Below, piece after piece: positions 54,726 to 63,931 of a stretch of DNA of 64,000 bases. Both the position numbers and the translations under genes were made by a program. The DNA is taken from positions 1 to 64,000 of the forward strand of contig NZ_LNYU01000012.1 in NCBI RefSeq assembly GCF_001468135.1. The letters are read 5' to 3'. This DNA comes from Legionella santicrucis (GTDB taxonomy: Bacteria > Pseudomonadota > Gammaproteobacteria > Legionellales > Legionellaceae). How positions within the stretch are numbered: the stretch's first letter is position 1; each line of letters starts with the position of its first letter. A model generated the notes under the pieces. That model saw only the letters and a program-made list of their open reading frames with translations. It had not been told where the DNA came from and searched no databases.

Positions 54726-56162
54726 TTAATTATTTGAAAATTTTATTTGCTCAGTAGTTTTATTCGGATCCTCTATATTTTTAAATTCGGATAAGTTTTC
54801 CTTAATTGTCTGTTGTTTTGAAAGCAAATTCATATGGTTAACTATATCCTGAGCATTATAAGCATAGCGTAAGCCTAAGTGGGTTTGCCTATCTTGGTGA
54901 GAAACATCTGAAAGAACCTCTTCAATATGACAAAGATCTCCGGAACTACTTACAACTTTATCGGGTAAGTCAATGGTTTGTTTCGTGAGATGTTCTAATT
55001 CTTTAGGTTCCTCTAAAAAGGCAACTTTGATTTGAGAAATATCGATATTTTTTTCTACCAAATGTTTCAAAGTTTCATATATATTTTTAACTCCCGGCCT
55101 GTAATGACCACTATAACAAGTAATTACTTCGATTTGACCGTTTTTAATTTGCATTTCACCTGCGCCTAATACTAATCCTCCTTCAGTCATGGTTGAATGA
55201 GCCACTTTATCCGTTTTATCTTTATGATTAAAAAGATACATGTCTCCATCTGCGTTAATCGTAAAAGCGCAGTATCCTCCTTTGCCGTGAGACAGCATAT
55301 CTGATGTATCAGCAAGTGTTGTTGTGGATAATTCTCTATCATATCTTACAATCTTTCCATCTCGAATGAGTGCACGATGAGGATCGCGCTCTTTAGGTTC
55401 AAGCATTTTTGTTTGTCCCTTGATATCTTGTTGTTTGGAAAGCTCATTCACTTCCAATAATTGTCCGCGCTCCTTGGCTAAAGCAAGTTTTGCTGTCCTC
55501 CTCCATCTATATTTTGCTGTACTAGTCGCATTATTCTCTGCAGGAATCTTATTTAACTTAATACTTTCGTTAGGTACCAGATTATATTTATCTCCATCCA
55601 ACTTTAATTTTTTTGGTAACTCATCTTCATTACTAATTGCTTGGTAAACTCTTTTACCTGCTATCAATGTCAGTGTATTATTTGTTCTATTACAAAGAGT
55701 TTTCATTATATTCATATACTTTTCTGCTGTTTTTTGTAATTCTTCTTTTTCACTGGGCAATACATAGTCCTTTTCTATCAAGGCTTTTTGGCAAGTATTA
55801 TAAATATGATAAGCATTAGCGATTGTTTGAGTTAGGGTCTGTTTTTCGTTTCGATTACATAAGATTTCGACTTCTGAAATTAAAGTACCTACTTGCTGTC
55901 TTTTTTCACACATGTCGTTAATGTTTGTTATGTTGATTTTTTTCTCTAGACAATATTGATTTAAGTCTTTTTTAAGAGTTTCTAGTTCCTGAATAACTTC
56001 ATTTTTATCTTTTTCGTTAACTTCTGGGCCGAAAATCCCATCATTAAAGCTAGCTACGTATAACCTGAAATCAACAATAACATTAAGTTTTTCTGCAAGA
56101 GAATCTGCCATTTTATATTGAGATTTATATTCTTCAATTTGATTACTGAGTTCAATGTTCAT
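54726..56162 (-). CDS. Putative effector with SGHY-type domain (478 aa)
   Basis: This 478-residue protein is helical for its first 180 residues (coiled, charged: KKINITNINDMCEKRQQ), with no signal peptide and no membrane segment. At about 265-385 comes a compact region reading HGKGGYCAFTINADGDMYLF, HSTMTEGGLVLGAGEMQIKNG and VITCYSGHYRPG. I have seen this pattern of 'G-x-x-x-AGE ... SGHYxP' in several Legionella effectors and related secreted proteins, but I cannot name its activity. Its start is ATG at 56162. It is the gene immediately upstream of the giant SecA-like one on the same strand (278-base gap), so the two may be co-regulated. Confidence 0.65.
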   Translation of the reverse strand: MNIELSNQIEEYKSQYKMADSLAEKLNVIVDFRLYVASFNDGIFGPEVNEKDKNEVIQELETLKKDLNQYCLEKKINITNINDMCEKRQQVGTLISEVEILCNRNEKQTLTQTIANAYHIYNTCQKALIEKDYVLPSEKEELQKTAEKYMNIMKTLCNRTNNTLTLIAGKRVYQAISNEDELPKKLKLDGDKYNLVPNESIKLNKIPAENNATSTAKYRWRRTAKLALAKERGQLLEVNELSKQQDIKGQTKMLEPKERDPHRALIRDGKIVRYDRELSTTTLADTSDMLSHGKGGYCAFTINADGDMYLFNHKDKTDKVAHSTMTEGGLVLGAGEMQIKNGQIEVITCYSGHYRPGVKNIYETLKHLVEKNIDISQIKVAFLEEPKELEHLTKQTIDLPDKVVSSSGDLCHIEEVLSDVSHQDRQTHLGLRYAYNAQDIVNHMNLLSKQQTIKENLSEFKNIEDPNKTTEQIKFSNN

Positions 56163-56502
56163 TCATTACACCAATTGAAACATCTATATATTAAATGATA
56201 GCATATCAATCTTATTGCAATTAAAATGATCAATTGAGTGGAGTAGACAAAGCGATTCAATAAATAATTAAGATTAGCAGTACAAGGACTAATTTGGGGC
56301 TGGGATATAATAGAATAGAAGTTATTTTATTTTTTTTAAACTTATTATGAATTGGCTCGTATAATTTAGTACTGACGATTCAGTGAGTTTAATTTAATCA
56401 TATAAAGTATCAGTTTTGGGGATTAAAAGTCTCTTCTTTTGGAAAAATGTAAAATTTACTTGACAGAGCTGAGAGAGCTCATTAAACTGCGAACCTAATT
56501 TT
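56163..56502. other. 340-base intergenic region before the tRNA genes
   Basis: This stretch holds the promoter of the 478-residue gene (minus strand) and that of the tRNA pair (plus strand, listed separately). Apart from AT-rich runs I see no gene or large repeat. Confidence 0.6.
56460..56488 (+). promoter_or_regulatory. Promoter of the tRNA-Ala/tRNA-Glu pair
   Basis: TTGACA at 56460-56465 is followed after 17 bases by TAAACT (56483-56488), and the tRNA-Ala gene begins 15 bases on. The bases after the -10 (GCGAACC) include a GC-rich stretch such as the stringent discriminators of stable-RNA promoters. The spacer includes GAGCT...AGCTC, an imperfect small inversion. Confidence 0.75.
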
Positions 56503-56573
<71 letters not shown>

Positions 56574-56578
<5 letters not shown>

Positions 56579-56602
56579 TCAACATCTCAGATGTTGATGG
56601 TG
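56574..56602 (+). repeat. 13-bp perfect hairpin spanning the tRNA-Ala 3' end
   Basis: CACCATCAACATC at 56574-56586 is the exact inverse of GATGTTGATGGTG at 56590-56602, with a 3-base loop. The first arm includes the last C of the acceptor stem and the ACCA of tRNA-Ala. It would mask the CCA end in the precursor transcript and may guide or delay 3' processing. Confidence 0.6.
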
Positions 56603-56615
56603 AAAAATGTTCCAG

Positions 56616-56691
56616 GTCCCCATCGTCTAGAGGCCTAGGACACCGCCCTTTCACGGCGGGAACAGGGGTTCGAACCCCCTTGGGGACGCCA
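56616..56691 (+). tRNA. tRNA-Glu (TTC)
   Basis: A complete 76-base cloverleaf with encoded CCA. Acceptor GTCCCCA pairs with TGGGGAC, the anticodon arm CCGCC-CTTTCAC-GGCGG gives anticodon TTC, and the T arm is AGGGG-TTCGAAC-CCCCT. It reads GAA and GAG. T-rich sequence (TTTTTTATT) just downstream may end the transcript. The enzyme that charges it is GltX at 6968. Confidence 0.96.
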
Positions 56692-56923
56692 TTTTAATAC
56701 TTTTTTATTCTAGAATTTAAATTTTTCGGCTCTTTCCCAAATCTGGAGCAATAATTAAGTCTTTTCCAGATCTTCCTCATTTCCGGGGCACTAATCAAGC
56801 ACACAAAACCCTAGCTTTTATTGGTTTTTTATCGCTAAAGTACTTCTTTCCAAAACATTATGTACTGTGATTTTGTTAATTTACCTCAATTAACTTTATT
56901 GTGGAGCCACCTTGAGTTCGGAA

Positions 56924-58249
56924 TTAAAGCCTTTCAAAAATTGTCCTTGTGTTAAATCCAAACAATCGCTCATGCATTCTATATGCATATTCATCAGTCA
57001 TATTGGCGATGTAATCACAAACAATTCGATATGCAGTAGTTTCATCCTCAGCCTCTTTAAACAATATTCTATTTTTATTATCTAATAAACTGCCAGGATT
57101 TGAGCTGATGGCATCAAATAATCTAAGTACCACTGTTTGTCCGCCATACTCAAAAGTGCGTGCCTCTTGGGAATCAATAACATTATTGTAAATGCATTGT
57201 TTCAAATAGTGGAGCAGTGCATCTGCCTCTGGAATTAATGCAAGATTATATTTAAGTAAATTATTTTCAAAGTTTTCGTTCGTGATAATGATCTGAGTAG
57301 AAGTAATGAAATAGTTGACCATTTCACCAATAGTTTGTTTTCTTGAATATAAATCTGATGAAAATAAAGAATCAATGAGATGGGTTTTCCGATGATTTAA
57401 TGAAGTATTAGCTAAAAGTAGTCTGAATTCTTGAGTATCCAGATGGGCAGGATTTATTAGTCTTAAATGGATGGCATCTTCGAGATCATGAACCCCATAA
57501 GCAATATCATCAGCGATATCCATGATGGAACAATCAAAGCTATGATAAGCCGATTTACCTACCTTTGTTCCTTGGGGAAGGTATGTGAGGGCTTGAAATA
57601 ATTTTTTATCATTATTAGAAAAAGGGGAAAGCAACCAATCAATCTCGGGTTGTTCGCAATCAAAATAGGCTTTGGGAGGTAACCAGTCGTTAATTTTGAT
57701 AGTTTTATGAATGGATTCATGGATTGGGGGTTGTTGAGGTGCAACAACAGTAGAGCGTTTTACCGGATATTTGAGAATACCGAGAAGTGTACGTCGGGTT
57801 AAATCAAGGCCATAAGTTCCATAACTACTTTCAACTTTAGTAAGTAACCTTAGCGTTTGTCCATTTGCTTCAAAACCACCATAATTGCGCATCATATAGT
57901 TCAGCGCTACTTCGCCTCCATGACCAAAAGGTGGGTGGCCAATATCATGAAGTAAACATATAACAGAGATAAGATCATCATTAGGTAATAAACCAGAAAG
58001 CATTAAATGCTTTTCTCGGGTTATCAAAAGATTATGTACGATACTACGACCTATTGAATCTACTTCTAAGGAGTGTGTGAGTCGAGTACGATGGAAATCT
58101 CCTTCATCAGTTCCTAAAATCTGTGTTTTTCTTTGTAATCTTCTAAATGCAGGGCAATGGATGACACGTGTTCGATCTCGCTCATAGGGATCTCGATGAT
58201 CTTGAGAGCCTCTTTGATTGGTTTGTCCTGAACGTCTGTGTGTCCACAT
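56924..58249 (-). CDS. dGTPase-like HD-domain triphosphohydrolase
   Basis: This 441-residue protein has the HD metal site ICLLHDIGHPPFGHGGEVAL at about residues 92-111. An earlier conserved RDRTRVIHCPAFRRLQRKTQI and TRLTHSLEVDSIGRSI provide the first His and the dNTP-binding part. DIADDIAYGVHDLEDAI holds the later Asp. It should hydrolyse dGTP (or other dNTPs) to the nucleoside plus tripolyphosphate. The length (441) fits the dGTPase-like group 2 rather than E. coli Dgt (505). Related enzymes restrict phage in other bacteria; no such partner genes are next to it. The gene is alone on the minus strand. Confidence 0.9.
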   Translation of the reverse strand: MWTHRRSGQTNQRGSQDHRDPYERDRTRVIHCPAFRRLQRKTQILGTDEGDFHRTRLTHSLEVDSIGRSIVHNLLITREKHLMLSGLLPNDDLISVICLLHDIGHPPFGHGGEVALNYMMRNYGGFEANGQTLRLLTKVESSYGTYGLDLTRRTLLGILKYPVKRSTVVAPQQPPIHESIHKTIKINDWLPPKAYFDCEQPEIDWLLSPFSNNDKKLFQALTYLPQGTKVGKSAYHSFDCSIMDIADDIAYGVHDLEDAIHLRLINPAHLDTQEFRLLLANTSLNHRKTHLIDSLFSSDLYSRKQTIGEMVNYFITSTQIIITNENFENNLLKYNLALIPEADALLHYLKQCIYNNVIDSQEARTFEYGGQTVVLRLFDAISSNPGSLLDNKNRILFKEAEDETTAYRIVCDYIANMTDEYAYRMHERLFGFNTRTIFERL

Positions 58250-58587
58250 AAGCTATTGCCCTAATAAAAACAATTACTGTAAGACATAATTTGTTCTTTA
58301 ACAACACAAAAACCTAAAGTTTTTTCTAAATGCGTAGATATAGTAATCAAGAAGAATTGTAAATACCAATAGGTTGAATACATGCTTTGGGTTCGGTAAT
58401 GGCGTCAATTTAAGTGCATGCAGCCCGGATTAGACGCAATCGTAATCTGGGAGTTTTGTACCATGCTCCCCGGATTATGGCTTTGCCTAATCCGGGGAGC
58501 AGACGAATAAATACCAGCTTTTCTTAAGTTGGTGTTGTTGTGAGCTCAAGGCGTAACGACTAATAAGAAGAATTATAAATTAGGGGA
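58250..58587. other. 338-base divergent region with REP-like hairpins
   Basis: Apart from the two hairpins listed separately, this region holds the promoters of the dGTPase gene (minus) and of the SPOR lipoprotein (plus). I see no other gene. Confidence 0.6.
58423..58500. repeat. Two tandem REP-like hairpins
   Basis: The first pairs CCCGGATTA (58424-58432) with TAATCTGGG. The second is a perfect 13-bp stem of GCTCCCCGGATTA (58465-58477) and TAATCCGGGGAGC (58488-58500) around a 10-base loop. Both arms share the core CCCGGATTA. Such paired, GC-rich, opposite-facing palindromes in an AT-rich genome are like bacterial interspersed mosaic elements, and they stabilise mRNA ends or bind gyrase in other species. 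Confidence 0.7.
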
Positions 58588-59112
58588 ATGATCATGAATG
58601 ATACATTTAAATTAACGCTTATAGGGATTTGTGCTTTTAGTATGTCTTCTTGTTCTATGATGGATAAGAATGAATATCCAAATTATCCAACATATATTTA
58701 TGATCCTGCACAACCATATACGTTAAATAATTACAATACGATTAATTATGATTATAGTTATAGGCAAAAACAAGAAGTTATGGTTCCTGATTCATATCAT
58801 GTAGGGGAGCTTCATTCTCCGGTATCATTTAAGGATAGAGATCAAACTTGGGTAAATAGCCAGAATCCTCAAGGTTATACGATTGAACTGACTGAAGGAG
58901 ATAAGGCATCTCAAGTAGCGCAAGTCCTTTACAAAGCCCCAAAAAATGATCGTATGGCACAAGTAAAATATGATCGTGATGGTAAAACTCATTATAAAGG
59001 AGTATACGGTACGTATACTAGTGCAGAAGAGGCTCAAAAAGCACTTAATGCGTTACCGCCTGAAATTAAAAGTGGCGCTTCGGTGATTAATTGGAGTAGT
59101 GTTCAACAATAA
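58588..59112 (+). CDS. SPOR-domain lipoprotein
   Basis: This 174-residue protein has a lipoprotein signal (KLTLIGICAFSMSSC, lipobox M-S-S-C) followed by a Tyr/Asn-rich, disordered region (YPNYPTYIYDPAQPYTLNNY). Its C-terminal 80 residues look like a SPOR domain: GYTIELTEGDKASQVAQVLY, then KTHYKGVYGTYTSAEEAQKALNALP. SPOR domains bind denuded glycan strands of peptidoglycan at division sites. The fold is a beta-alpha repeat, and the ending matches DamX/RlpA-type copies. Its start is ATG with AGGGG upstream. It is followed by a tiny membrane peptide gene on the same strand. Confidence 0.8.
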   Translation: MIMNDTFKLTLIGICAFSMSSCSMMDKNEYPNYPTYIYDPAQPYTLNNYNTINYDYSYRQKQEVMVPDSYHVGELHSPVSFKDRDQTWVNSQNPQGYTIELTEGDKASQVAQVLYKAPKNDRMAQVKYDRDGKTHYKGVYGTYTSAEEAQKALNALPPEIKSGASVINWSSVQQ

Positions 59113-59149
59113 TTATGTTTAGAGTAAAGCAGATACAATAAGGAAATAA

Positions 59150-59308
59150 ATGTTTTCTCATGCTTATGTTTTTCTAATTATATGTCTCGTTTCTGGTATT
59201 ATTGCATATAAAGGAACAAATCCTACATCTTTATTGATTGCAAGGATTATTTTTTCAATATCTTTAATTGCTCTGTTAGCTCATGCGCCACATCCAGGAG
59301 ATCTTTAA
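59150..59308 (+). CDS. Small membrane peptide, DUF1328-like (52 aa)
   Basis: This open frame reads MFSHAYVFLIICLVSGIIAY, then KGTNPTSLLIARIIFSISLI, then a short tail ending PHPGDL. Two hydrophobic helices around a Gly-Thr-Asn turn resemble YtjA/DUF1328 proteins of about 53 residues. The Shine-Dalgarno AAGGAA is 5 bases before the ATG. It lies 37 bases after the SPOR lipoprotein, in the same direction. The role of this family is unknown; it may respond to envelope stress. Confidence 0.75.
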   Translation: MFSHAYVFLIICLVSGIIAYKGTNPTSLLIARIIFSISLIALLAHAPHPGDL

Positions 59309-59337
59309 AAAAAGAGGTCTTTTTCAAGTCAGCTTTT

Positions 59338-59820
59338 TTATGTTGTTTTTGCTGTAGAGCTAATGAGGATCATTAAACGAGTTACTCCTGGTGTTTTTGT
59401 GCGATCTGCTTCGAATTGCTTCACTGCGATGGCATATCCCTGATTAATTTTTTCCAGCCAAACAATAAATAAGTTAAACGCAACCGCATCAAAAGTGAGT
59501 TGGATATCACCGGAACCAGTTTGTTGCAACTGATAAGGAAACTTCAATGTAGGATCATTTTTAAGTTGGGTTGCTAATGCAGTTAATAATTGACTGTTAT
59601 TCACTATTTGTTTCGTTTGTGTTGTACGACCTTGTTGTTTTATCTTTTTCATCCACTGCAAAGTGTTCATTTTATCAACTAATTGCGCTGATTTTTGGGT
59701 TACGCGATTATTTAATGGTGTATATAAGAAAAGATAATATATGTAGAGAACAAGACACAACCCCGTTCCAATGAGCATCCATTTTTCTCGTTCATTGAGT
59801 GTACTTAAATAAGATTTCAT
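59338..59820 (-). CDS. lspM: Type II secretion protein GspM (LspM)
   Basis: This 160-residue inner-membrane protein has one helix (WMLIGTGLCLVLYIYYLFLYTPL), an N-terminal cytosolic stub, and a periplasmic ferredoxin-like part (TFDAVAFNLFIVWLEKINQGYAIAVKQFEAD). It forms the platform with GspL, GspE and GspF of the type II secretion apparatus. The start ATG overlaps the GspL stop by 4 bases (59817-59820). The gene pair stands apart from other gsp genes, as it does in L. pneumophila, where the lsp genes are scattered. The system exports proteases and lipases needed for intracellular growth. Confidence 0.85.
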   Translation of the reverse strand: MKSYLSTLNEREKWMLIGTGLCLVLYIYYLFLYTPLNNRVTQKSAQLVDKMNTLQWMKKIKQQGRTTQTKQIVNNSQLLTALATQLKNDPTLKFPYQLQQTGSGDIQLTFDAVAFNLFIVWLEKINQGYAIAVKQFEADRTKTPGVTRLMILISSTAKTT

Positions 59821-60953
59821 GTTAACTCCAAAGTTGCGACAACTTGCTGCTCATGGGTAGATGCTTGAGTTTGCTTTACTTTTAATTGAAGTTTTTTTAA
59901 TTCATTTTCTAATTCTTCCAGACTGGCAAAGTCAGTACTTATTAGAGTCACGGATAGAGTTTTATTTTGAAATCGTAATTGCTCTAGAGTAATTCGATCA
60001 TTTTTCATTACTTTAGCAAATTGATTGAGTAAAAACCAAAAACGATTTTGATCTTCTTCATTATTGTTTTTTAAAAGTTGTGTAATGCGAAATTTAGGGC
60101 TAATAACCTGTTTCGCATCAGGAAAAAATTCATGATAGATCACAGCGATCTGATCATCAATTTTTTGAGTTTGTTTATTTAATGAATGTAACTCAATAGC
60201 ATTCACTGATAAAAGCGATATTAACCAAAGACAAAAAAGTGCAGCGGTTAGTAGATATCTCTTTTTTAGTAAATTTGCTTTATCTCCATGTTGCATTTCG
60301 CCTTGGCAGAGATTCATTAATTTAGTTTTTAATATTCTTTGTGCAATCCAGACGGAAGAGTATTCTTCTTTTTGTGGAAAGCTGGAGTAAGCTGAAGGGC
60401 TATCTGCAAAAAGCAGAGGCTGTTGATCAGGGTGATTTTTAAGATAGATATCAATTAGCTCTTCTTTAAGAGCACCTTTAAACTCTTCAGTATTAATAAG
60501 TAGGGTTGTTTCATGGAAGCAGAGTTCTTTGGGCTCTAAAGCAAACCAATCTAATGTAATTCCCACAAATTCGATATTATGCTCTTGAAACAATTGCATC
60601 AGGTAGCGAATTCTTTGCTTACTTACAACGGAAATTAAGTATTGGTTATTTTGATATCTTGCTCTATCAAATGCAAAATGCAGTTCATCCACTGGTTGTG
60701 CTAATTTATCTTCTAGCGCATAAGGAATCGCAGCTCTAGCTTTTCGCTCAGGAAGCCATGACAACTCAAGATCAAAAAGGCTTGCTTGTTCGCTGGTTTC
60801 AATGACTAACGTCTTACAGTCATTTTGTAAGGTTTTAATTTCAATAAAATTACGTTTTGCAGGTGGAACAATTAATGTTCCATCTGCATTAATTTTTAGA
60901 CAAAAACATCCATTCTCATCAAGATGTTTTGTGAATAGAAAAAGAGTATCCAT
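59817..60953 (-). CDS. lspL: Type II secretion protein GspL (LspL)
   Basis: This 378-residue protein has a cytosolic actin-like part at about 1-225 (ELSWLPERKARAAIPYALEDKLAQ is the family's signature), then a membrane helix (LLTAALFCLWLISLLSVNAI, about 232-251), and a periplasmic ferredoxin-like domain. It binds the ATPase GspE inside and GspM outside. The length is a little under the family's usual 400. It lies 3 bases from the MltB gene (upstream on the same strand), and its stop overlaps the gspM start, so the transcript likely runs mltB-gspL-gspM. Confidence 0.88.
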   Translation of the reverse strand: MDTLFLFTKHLDENGCFCLKINADGTLIVPPAKRNFIEIKTLQNDCKTLVIETSEQASLFDLELSWLPERKARAAIPYALEDKLAQPVDELHFAFDRARYQNNQYLISVVSKQRIRYLMQLFQEHNIEFVGITLDWFALEPKELCFHETTLLINTEEFKGALKEELIDIYLKNHPDQQPLLFADSPSAYSSFPQKEEYSSVWIAQRILKTKLMNLCQGEMQHGDKANLLKKRYLLTAALFCLWLISLLSVNAIELHSLNKQTQKIDDQIAVIYHEFFPDAKQVISPKFRITQLLKNNNEEDQNRFWFLLNQFAKVMKNDRITLEQLRFQNKTLSVTLISTDFASLEELENELKKLQLKVKQTQASTHEQQVVATLELT

Positions 60954-60955
60954 TC

Positions 60956-61978
60956 TTAAGTGTAAGCTCTATGTTTTTTGTGATTCATTACTGTCCATTG
61001 CTGCTTTAATTGTTGGGCTAATAAATAAACTACAAGCGCATATTGAGGGCTTGAATTGTAACGAGTAATGACAAAGAAATTTGGATAAGCTATCCAATAT
61101 TCATTTCCTTGAGCAGTAGTAAGTTCAATCAAACCTGCACGTGAAGGATGATTATGCGCAGCTGTTACAGGTCTTACTCCATTTGCTATTAATTGTGCAT
61201 AGGAGTAATTCGCTGTTCTAGGATTCATATGAATATACTTATATTGTTTTCCTCTTAACACAGCATGTTGTGCAACCCCATCATTTGACTTCCAACCATG
61301 GTGATAGAAATAATTTGCGATACTTCCTATAGAGTCATCGTTATTAGTGACTAGGTCACGTTTACCAGTATTGTTAAAATCAACAGCAAAATTACGATAG
61401 CTGCTTGGCATAAATTGAGGTTGGCCTATAGCACCAGCATAAGAGCCCTTATATTGTGTCGCAGAAACTCCATGCTCACGGCAAAGAAGTAGGTATTCTT
61501 TTAATTCTTTGGTGAAATAGGGCGAGCGTTTTGGATAGTTGAATGCCAGTGTTGCTAAGGCATCAAGAACTCGGTATTCACCTTGCTTCTCTCCATATAA
61601 GGTTTCTACGCCCAAAATTGCGACAATAATTTCTGGAGGAACACCGTATTTTTTTTGTGCTTTTTCTAAAGCTTTTCTATTAGCAACCCAATAACTTAGC
61701 CCACTGTTTAAACGGGCAGGGGTTAAGAATATATCTCGATACACATCCCAATTTTTCTTTTCATAAGGCTTTTCCATTGACTCAATAATTTGAGGCTGAA
61801 TTACTACCTGATTCATTGTCGCAGTAAGCTCTTTAGCACTAAAATGATATTGTTTTACCATATTTTTAATAAAAAGTTGGACATCCTTTCTTTGTGTAAA
61901 TGCAGTATCTGAATAAATTGAAAAAGGGAAAAAGAACAGTATCAGTGCAATAAACCCCAAACTATGTGCTCGTCTCAT
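60956..61978 (-). CDS. mltB: Lytic murein transglycosylase B
   Basis: This 340-residue enzyme cleaves glycan strands of peptidoglycan with formation of 1,6-anhydro-muropeptides. A signal sequence is present (MRRAHSLGFIALILFFFPFSIYS). The catalytic Glu is in VAILGVETLYGEKQG, near residue 124. SYAGAIGQPQFMPSSYRNFAVDFNNTGKRDL is the family's glycan-binding loop, and IGSIANYFYHHGW follows. I start at Met22 of the longer frame (MRRAHSL), because it produces a normal signal peptide. No lipobox, so it is soluble in the periplasm. Next to gspL on the same strand; it might help open the wall for the secretion platform. Confidence 0.9.
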   Translation of the reverse strand: MRRAHSLGFIALILFFFPFSIYSDTAFTQRKDVQLFIKNMVKQYHFSAKELTATMNQVVIQPQIIESMEKPYEKKNWDVYRDIFLTPARLNSGLSYWVANRKALEKAQKKYGVPPEIIVAILGVETLYGEKQGEYRVLDALATLAFNYPKRSPYFTKELKEYLLLCREHGVSATQYKGSYAGAIGQPQFMPSSYRNFAVDFNNTGKRDLVTNNDDSIGSIANYFYHHGWKSNDGVAQHAVLRGKQYKYIHMNPRTANYSYAQLIANGVRPVTAAHNHPSRAGLIELTTAQGNEYWIAYPNFFVITRYNSSPQYALVVYLLAQQLKQQWTVMNHKKHRAYT

Positions 61979-62101
61979 AGCATACTCTATATATATTAAA
62001 ACGAAGGAACAAATTTTATTAAAAATACGATGCATTAGCAAATACTTTCAGACCGAGCATATTTAAGCTAAAATGCGCTATTTGCAAAAAGGTTATTACA
62101 G

Positions 62102-63907
62102 TTGAGTGATTTAAAGCGAATTCGTAATTTTTCAATTATTGCCCATATCGATCATGGTAAATCAACCTTGGCTGATAGGTTTATTCAAATTTGTGGCGGT
62201 TTAACTGAACGTGAAATGAGTGCACAAGTTCTCGATTCTATGGACATTGAACGAGAGCGAGGAATCACAATTAAGGCGCAATGTGTTTCCTTAAATTACT
62301 TGGCAAAAGATGGTAAATCCTATTTATTAAATTTTATCGATACACCAGGACATGTGGATTTTAGCTATGAGGTGTCTCGTTCCCTTGCCGCCTGCGAAGG
62401 TGCTATTTTGGTTGTCGATGCAGCCCAGGGCGTGGAAGCACAGACCGTTGCAGTATGTTATACCGCAATTGATCAATCATTGTCTGTGTTACCAGTGCTT
62501 AATAAAATTGATTTACCTCAAGCAGAGCCCGAACGCGTTATTTCTGAAATTGAAGATATTATTGGTGTAGACGCACACGATGCAATAAGAGTAAGTGCCA
62601 AAGTTGGTTTGGGAGTTGAGGATGTACTTGAAGCATTAGTCAAACATATTCCTCCACCAGAAGGTGATATTAATGAATCGCTACAAGCATTAATTATTGA
62701 TTCTTGGTTTGATAGTTATCTTGGTGTGGTTTCTTTAGTACGCATCGTTAATGGCTCAATACGCAAAGGCGATAAGATGCGAGTGATGTCTACTGGTCGT
62801 TCTTATGAGGTTGATCAAGTAGGTATATTTACCCCAAAACGTACTAAACTTGATGCACTCAATGCAGGTGAGGTGGGTTATGTCGTTGCTGGAATTAAAG
62901 AAATTCAAGGGGCTCCTGTTGGTGATACACTGACTCTAGAAAAAAATCCTGCAGATAAAGAGCTTCCTGGATTTCAACGGGTTAAACCTCAAGTTTATGC
63001 GGGTTTATTTCCTATTAGTGCTGATGATTTTGAGGCTTTTCGGGAGGCATTAGCTAAATTAAGTTTAAATGATGCTTCATTATTTTATGAGCCTGAATCA
63101 TCAGAGGCGCTTGGTTTTGGTTTCCGTTGTGGTTTCTTAGGAATGCTGCATATGGAAATTGTCCAAGAGCGTCTGGAAAGAGAATATAATTTAGATTTAA
63201 TTTCTACAGCACCTACGGTAGTTTATCAAATAGTAACTCAAAAAGGGGAAACTTTACTTATTGATAATCCCTCTCTTCTTCCACCAACTCCACAAATTAA
63301 AGAAATGTATGAACCTATAGTAAGAGCTAATATATTAGTACCTCAAGACTATCTTGGTTCTATTATTAACTTGTGTATTGAGCGGCGTGGTGTGCAAGTG
63401 AATATGACTTATAGTGGTCGACAGGTTTCTGTAACGTATGATATTCCTATGAGCGAAGTAGTTTCAGATTTTTTTGACCGTCTAAAATCAGTAAGTCGCG
63501 GTTATGCTTCATTAGATTATAATTTTCTGCGCTTTCAGGAAGCGGATTTAGTAAAAATGGACATTTTGATCAATAGTGAACGTGTTGATGCGCTTTCTGT
63601 CATTGTTCACCGTTCTTCGGCACATAGCCGAGGTAAATTGATTGCAGAGAAAATGCGAGATTTGATTCCACGACAAATGTTTGATGTAGCAATTCAAGCG
63701 GCATTGGGAAGCCATATTATTGCTCGACAAACAGTTAAAGCTTTACGTAAGAATGTTACTGCAAAATGTTATGGTGGTGATGTGACACGTAAACGAAAAT
63801 TATTGGAAAAGCAAAAAGCGGGTAAAAAACGTATGAAACAAGTTGGACATGTGGAAATACCCCAAGAAGCATTTATGGCTGTTTTTCAAACAGATAAAAA
63901 GAAATAG
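62102..63907 (+). CDS. lepA: Elongation factor 4 (LepA)
   Basis: This is a 601-residue translational GTPase. The G1 loop [17 protein letters not shown] and the switch [19 protein letters not shown] are near residues 13-85, NKID is present, and the LepA-specific C-terminal domain ends [31 protein letters not shown]. It acts on stalled or mistranslocated ribosomes. The start codon is TTG with no ATG nearby that suits the family ([19 protein letters not shown]). It is divergent from mltB and followed at 24 bases by lepB. Confidence 0.97.
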   Translation: MSDLKRIRNFSIIAHIDHGKSTLADRFIQICGGLTEREMSAQVLDSMDIERERGITIKAQCVSLNYLAKDGKSYLLNFIDTPGHVDFSYEVSRSLAACEGAILVVDAAQGVEAQTVAVCYTAIDQSLSVLPVLNKIDLPQAEPERVISEIEDIIGVDAHDAIRVSAKVGLGVEDVLEALVKHIPPPEGDINESLQALIIDSWFDSYLGVVSLVRIVNGSIRKGDKMRVMSTGRSYEVDQVGIFTPKRTKLDALNAGEVGYVVAGIKEIQGAPVGDTLTLEKNPADKELPGFQRVKPQVYAGLFPISADDFEAFREALAKLSLNDASLFYEPESSEALGFGFRCGFLGMLHMEIVQERLEREYNLDLISTAPTVVYQIVTQKGETLLIDNPSLLPPTPQIKEMYEPIVRANILVPQDYLGSIINLCIERRGVQVNMTYSGRQVSVTYDIPMSEVVSDFFDRLKSVSRGYASLDYNFLRFQEADLVKMDILINSERVDALSVIVHRSSAHSRGKLIAEKMRDLIPRQMFDVAIQAALGSHIIARQTVKALRKNVTAKCYGGDVTRKRKLLEKQKAGKKRMKQVGHVEIPQEAFMAVFQTDKKK

Positions 63908-63931
63908 GTGTATTTTTTAGGATCTAAAGTT

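Noticed and set aside
56924-58249. dGTPase as part of an anti-phage system
   Set aside because: The HD enzyme alone is not evidence. No partner genes of a known defence system are next to it, and dGTPase-like proteins are common housekeeping enzymes.
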